A stretch of DNA of 16,701 bases from an uncultured Eubacterium sp. (GTDB lineage: Bacteria > Bacillota > Clostridia > Lachnospirales > Lachnospiraceae): positions 1-16,701 of the forward strand of contig CAJOOU010000042.1 in the NCBI GenBank assembly GCA_905236735.1. The letters run 5' to 3'. Below are positions 13,553 to 16,701 of this stretch, piece after piece. The notes beneath the pieces were generated by a model. It searched no databases. It was not told the DNA's origin and saw nothing but the letters and a program-made list of their open reading frames with translations. How positions within the stretch are numbered: the stretch's first letter is position 1; each line of letters opens with the position of its first letter. Made by a program: the position numbers and the translations under genes.

Positions 13553-14251
13553 TTATATTACCTCAAATTTATACCCGATACCCCATACTGTGGATATATG
13601 CCAGCTTTCGTGGTCTTTGATTTTTTCGCGGAGTCTTTTTACATGTACATCCACTGTACGGGTGTCACCAACATATTCGTATCCCCATATATGGTCTAAA
13701 AGCTGCTCTCTGGTAAACACCTGATTGGGAGAAGATGCGAGAAAATATAAAAGTTCGAGCTCTTTGGGCGGCATCTCGATATGTTCGCCCTTATATGTAA
13801 CCGAGTAGTTGGAAAGGTTAATTATAATGTCCGGATAACGGACTTCCTTTATCTCGTCTCCGGATGCAGCGGCCTGAGGCACGGAAAAACGGCGCAGTAC
13901 GGCCTTTACCCTTGCAACGAGCTCCTTGTTGTCAAACGGTTTTATCATATAATCATCGGCACCGAGCTCAAGACCAAGTACCTTATCAAAAACCTCACCT
14001 TTTGCCGAGAGCATAATAATGGGCACATTGGAGCGTGTCCTTATCTCACGGCAGACCTGATATCCGTCTATGCCGGGAAGCATAAGGTCAAGTATAATAA
14101 GGTCCGGTGCAAATTTATCAAACTCCTTAAGTGCGGCTTCTCCGTCTCCGACTATGAGAGTTTCAAAGCATTCCTTTATAAGATATAAAGAAATAAGGTC
14201 TGCTATATTAGAATCATCATCTACAATAAGTATTTTTTGTTTTGCTGACAT
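13553..14251 (-). CDS. OmpR/PhoB-family response regulator
   Basis: A 232-residue DNA-binding response regulator. The receiver domain (about 5-120) has the acidic pair Asp11/Asp12, phosphoacceptor Asp55 (in LIILDLMLPG), Ser82 and Lys104 (in MIKPF). The C-terminal winged helix (about 137-230) contains LTPKELELL-like PPKELELLYFLAS, the recognition helix region DTRTVDVHVKRLREKI and the wing ending WGIGYKFEVI. AAGGGGGA lies six bases before the ATG. The gene starts 12 bases after mutS2 and ends one base before the kinase, so all three are likely co-transcribed. It probably controls envelope or stress genes, but its targets are unknown. Confidence 0.97.
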   Translation of the reverse strand: MSAKQKILIVDDDSNIADLISLYLIKECFETLIVGDGEAALKEFDKFAPDLIILDLMLPGIDGYQVCREIRTRSNVPIIMLSAKGEVFDKVLGLELGADDYMIKPFDNKELVARVKAVLRRFSVPQAAASGDEIKEVRYPDIIINLSNYSVTYKGEHIEMPPKELELLYFLASSPNQVFTREQLLDHIWGYEYVGDTRTVDVHVKRLREKIKDHESWHISTVWGIGYKFEVI

Positions 14252-14263
14252 ATTTCCCCCTTA

Positions 14264-16654
14264 TTATACATCGAGATTTACAATGGTAACTCCTGCATCA
14301 CCCTCGCCGTGTTCTCCGAGCTGGAAGGATTTGACATAGGATTGCCGTTTTAAATAGCTTTGAACTGAACTTCTTAGGATGCCGGTGCCCTTTCCGTGAA
14401 CAACTCTTACCTGTGGAAGATGAGCTATGTAGGCATCATCTAAGTATTTGTCGAGCTTGGCGATTGCATCATCCGAGTTTAAGCCGATGAGGTTGATTTC
14501 GGTCTTCACATTTAAGGTCTTAGACATCTTTATTGAGCCTGAATGAGAGCCTTTTGCCGCGTATTTTCTTGTGGTCTCATCGGGCTCATTTAAGAGGATG
14601 AGGTCGTTTAGTGATACATTATATTTTAAAATACCCATCTGAACATCAAGTTTGCCTCTTGAGTTTGGCAGAGTATGAACCGTACCCTTCATATTAAGGG
14701 AAAGCACCATAACACTGTCTCCGATGTGCAGGTCCTTTGCAGCGGGATGATTGACCTTACGGTTTTGGCTGTCTTTTTTTGAAAGTACGGTATTGCTCTT
14801 TTTAATTTTGTCACGAAGTTCGGCTCTTTCCTTTTCGAGCTTTTTGACAGCGCCGGCGTCAGAACCGTATTTGTTTATATTTCTTATAGCCTCATCTGCT
14901 TTGTCCTTGGCTTCTTTTAGGATTCTGGCAGCTTCGGCTTTAGCTTCGTTTATAATGTTTTCGCGCTGAGTATCAATTTTTTCGTATTTTTCCGTGGTTT
15001 TTGCTTTGAGCTCTTTGGCATCACTGTGCAGCTTATTTATTTCAAGCTCCTTGTCAGAAAGCTGCACCCTCTTTGTCTCCAGGTCTGAGATAATATCTTC
15101 AAAGGCGGTATCTTCATCACTAAGGTGATTTTGAGCTTCGGAGATAATGTCCTCCGGGAGTCCGAGCTTTTTGGATATGGCAAAAGCATTACTTTTTCCG
15201 GGGATGCCGATGAGCAGACGGTAGGTCGGGCTTAAGGTATCAACATCAAATTCGCAGCAGGCATTTTCTACACCTTTGGAATTGAGGGCATAGAGTTTGA
15301 TTTCGCTGTAATGAGTGGTTGCAAGTGTTCTTACATTTTTATTATTAAGATATGTAAGAATCGAAATAGCAAGGGCAGCTCCTTCTGTAGGATCTGTACC
15401 TGCGCAAAGCTCATCGAAAAGCACTAAAGAATTCTCGTCGGCATTTTTAAGAATATAGATAATATTCTTCATGTGAGATGAGAATGTGCTAAGGGACTGC
15501 TCTATACTTTGCTCATCTCCGATATCAGCATATATCTGTTTAAATGCCGGAAGAATGGAGCCATCCGATGCGGGAATATGAAGCCCGGACTGCCCCATAA
15601 GTACAAACAGTCCTAAAGTTTTAAGTGTAACGGTCTTGCCGCCTGTGTTTGGACCTGTGATTATAAGCTGATTAAAGCTGCTTTCCAAAGGCAGGTCGAT
15701 AGGCACAACCTTATCCGGATCTAATAGAGGATGTCTTCCTTTTTTAATCAGAATCTCTCTGTTTTCACTAAACTTAGGTCTTGTGGCATTATGGCGCGCG
15801 GCAAGTTCCGCCCTTGCAAAAATAAAGTCAAGGCGGATAATCAGTTCATAGTTGTTTTTGACAGAATCAAGTTCCAAAGCAAGACTTGCACTTAAAGAGG
15901 CGAGAATCCTGTCAATTTCCTCGGCTTCCTGTACAAGATACTCGCGAAACTCATTGTTGAGTTTTATAACTGAATCGGGTTCTATAAATACTGTAGAGCC
16001 GGTTGAGGACTGGTCGTGAATCTGTCCGGGAACATGGCTTCTGTATTCTGATTTTACGGGCAAGCAGTACCTGTCACCTCTCATGGTTATAACCGCATCC
16101 TGGAGATAGCTCCTTACGGACTGGCTTGAGAGCATCTCATTAAGACGGGAATGAATCCTGTCATTAATGCCGGCCATATTTCTCCTGATGCTCTTGAGAG
16201 CCGGAGATGCATCATCTGCGATCTCTTCTTCGGAAAGAATGCATCTTTGAATCTCTTTCAGGATGGCTTCATGAGGCTCTAAATTTGAAAAGTAGTTTTT
16301 GAGAGAATCGTTTATCTCGTTGCCGTTTGCGTCATAAGAATAATGTCTGGCTTTCTTTGATGCTTCTAAAAGAGCAGCAAACTTAAGCAGTTCTGCTGCA
16401 GAGAGTGAAGCGCCGATTTCGAGCCTTTTATATTCGGAGTCTAAATTTTTTATTCCCGAAAAAGACAGTCTTCCGCCTTTGAGCGAGCGCGCAAAGGCAT
16501 CAGCTGTCTGGGACTGCATTTTTTCTATTTTATTAATATCGTTTAATGGCTGAAGATTCAGGCATTTTTTTTTCCCATCCTCAGTGCTTGCAAGTGAAGC
16601 AAGCTGCTGTAAAATTTTATTAAATTCCAAGGTAATTTGAGCTTTTTTATTCAT
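14264..16654 (-). CDS. mutS2: Endonuclease/ribosome-rescue ATPase MutS2
   Basis: A 796-residue full-length MutS2, with the N-terminus LEFNKILQQLASLASTEDGK typical of the family. The core and clamp cover about 1-320. The ATPase has Walker A GPNTGGKT (334-341), Walker B LVLFDELCAGTDPTEG (410-425) and TTHYSE (446-451). A long charged coiled coil follows (about 520-625), then a KOW-like segment (641-690) and a C-terminal Smr domain (about 718-796) with HGKGTG (753-758). In B. subtilis MutS2 splits collided ribosomes; in other species it suppresses recombination. The Smr motif usually written LDLRG reads INLIG here (720-724), so the Asp and Arg are replaced. There is no Shine-Dalgarno, and the predicted transcription start coincides with the ATG. 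Confidence 0.97.
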   Translation of the reverse strand: MNKKAQITLEFNKILQQLASLASTEDGKKKCLNLQPLNDINKIEKMQSQTADAFARSLKGGRLSFSGIKNLDSEYKRLEIGASLSAAELLKFAALLEASKKARHYSYDANGNEINDSLKNYFSNLEPHEAILKEIQRCILSEEEIADDASPALKSIRRNMAGINDRIHSRLNEMLSSQSVRSYLQDAVITMRGDRYCLPVKSEYRSHVPGQIHDQSSTGSTVFIEPDSVIKLNNEFREYLVQEAEEIDRILASLSASLALELDSVKNNYELIIRLDFIFARAELAARHNATRPKFSENREILIKKGRHPLLDPDKVVPIDLPLESSFNQLIITGPNTGGKTVTLKTLGLFVLMGQSGLHIPASDGSILPAFKQIYADIGDEQSIEQSLSTFSSHMKNIIYILKNADENSLVLFDELCAGTDPTEGAALAISILTYLNNKNVRTLATTHYSEIKLYALNSKGVENACCEFDVDTLSPTYRLLIGIPGKSNAFAISKKLGLPEDIISEAQNHLSDEDTAFEDIISDLETKRVQLSDKELEINKLHSDAKELKAKTTEKYEKIDTQRENIINEAKAEAARILKEAKDKADEAIRNINKYGSDAGAVKKLEKERAELRDKIKKSNTVLSKKDSQNRKVNHPAAKDLHIGDSVMVLSLNMKGTVHTLPNSRGKLDVQMGILKYNVSLNDLILLNEPDETTRKYAAKGSHSGSIKMSKTLNVKTEINLIGLNSDDAIAKLDKYLDDAYIAHLPQVRVVHGKGTGILRSSVQSYLKRQSYVKSFQLGEHGEGDAGVTIVNLDV

Positions 16655-16660
16655 AGGGAT

Positions 16661-16689
16661 ATTTTACCCGAAAGAGTGGTATGTGTCAA
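16661..16689 (-). promoter_or_regulatory. Sigma-A promoter of the mutS2 operon, predicted leaderless
   Basis: Read on the minus strand, TTGACA (16684-16689) is followed by a 17-base spacer and TAAAAT (16661-16666). The -35 is perfect and the -10 differs from TATAAT at one base. Six bases (ATCCCT) separate the -10 from the mutS2 ATG, so the expected +1 is the A of that ATG at 16654. No AGGAGG-like sequence lies upstream. The N-terminus of MutS2 aligns with the family from this ATG, so a later start is unlikely. Together this predicts a leaderless mRNA. Confidence 0.8.
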
Positions 16690-16701
16690 AAGATGGCAGA
16701 A

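Overview
This window is the distal part of a Gram-positive S10-spc-alpha ribosomal protein super-operon, followed by a short accessory gene and an oppositely oriented mutS2/two-component operon. The protein sequences point to Clostridia, most likely Lachnospiraceae. The zinc-type S14, the adk-KOW protein-infA order, the zinc-LID adenylate kinase and an L17 with two internal insertions all fit that group. The placement comes from recalled family features, not a search. No mobile element, tRNA, rRNA or CRISPR was seen, and no stretch over 300 bases lacks a gene.

Layout: 1-286 is the 3' part of rpsC. Then on the + strand come rplP, rpmC, rpsQ, rplN, rplX, rplE, rpsN, rpsH, rplF, rplR, rpsE, rpmD, rplO and secY (289-6629). 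These are followed by adk, a KOW-domain RNA-binding protein and infA (6720-7866), then rpmJ, rpsM, rpsK, rpsD, rpoA and rplQ (7952-11413), closed by a strong intrinsic terminator. The methionine aminopeptidase gene map, commonly found between adk and infA, is absent. A stand-alone SGNH/GDSL hydrolase (11533-12126) converges on the minus-strand operon mutS2-response regulator-histidine kinase (16654 down to 12142), and the two are separated by a hairpin terminator.

Most junctions in the ribosomal cluster are tight, with strong Shine-Dalgarno sequences. Six spacers stand out as long: rpsH-rplF, secY-adk, infA-rpmJ, rpmJ-rpsM, rpsM-rpsK and rpoA-rplQ. Most hold readable RNA structure or promoter signals. 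The best are an extended -10 promoter before rpmJ, a 214-base rpmJ-rpsM spacer with four consecutive hairpins and a possible switch, a long hairpin between secY and adk, and a terminator-like/alternative-hairpin pair between rpsM and rpsK. Because rpsD (S4) lies in this operon, S4 feedback through the rpsM leader is a reasonable hypothesis.

On the minus strand, mutS2 has a near-consensus promoter whose predicted start site falls on the A of the mutS2 ATG, with no Shine-Dalgarno sequence. This predicts a leaderless mRNA for an operon that also makes a two-component system. The coding content is otherwise housekeeping: ribosome assembly and initiation, protein export (SecY), nucleotide balance (Adk), transcription (RpoA), and a probable ribosome-rescue ATPase (MutS2) linked to an envelope-sensing kinase.
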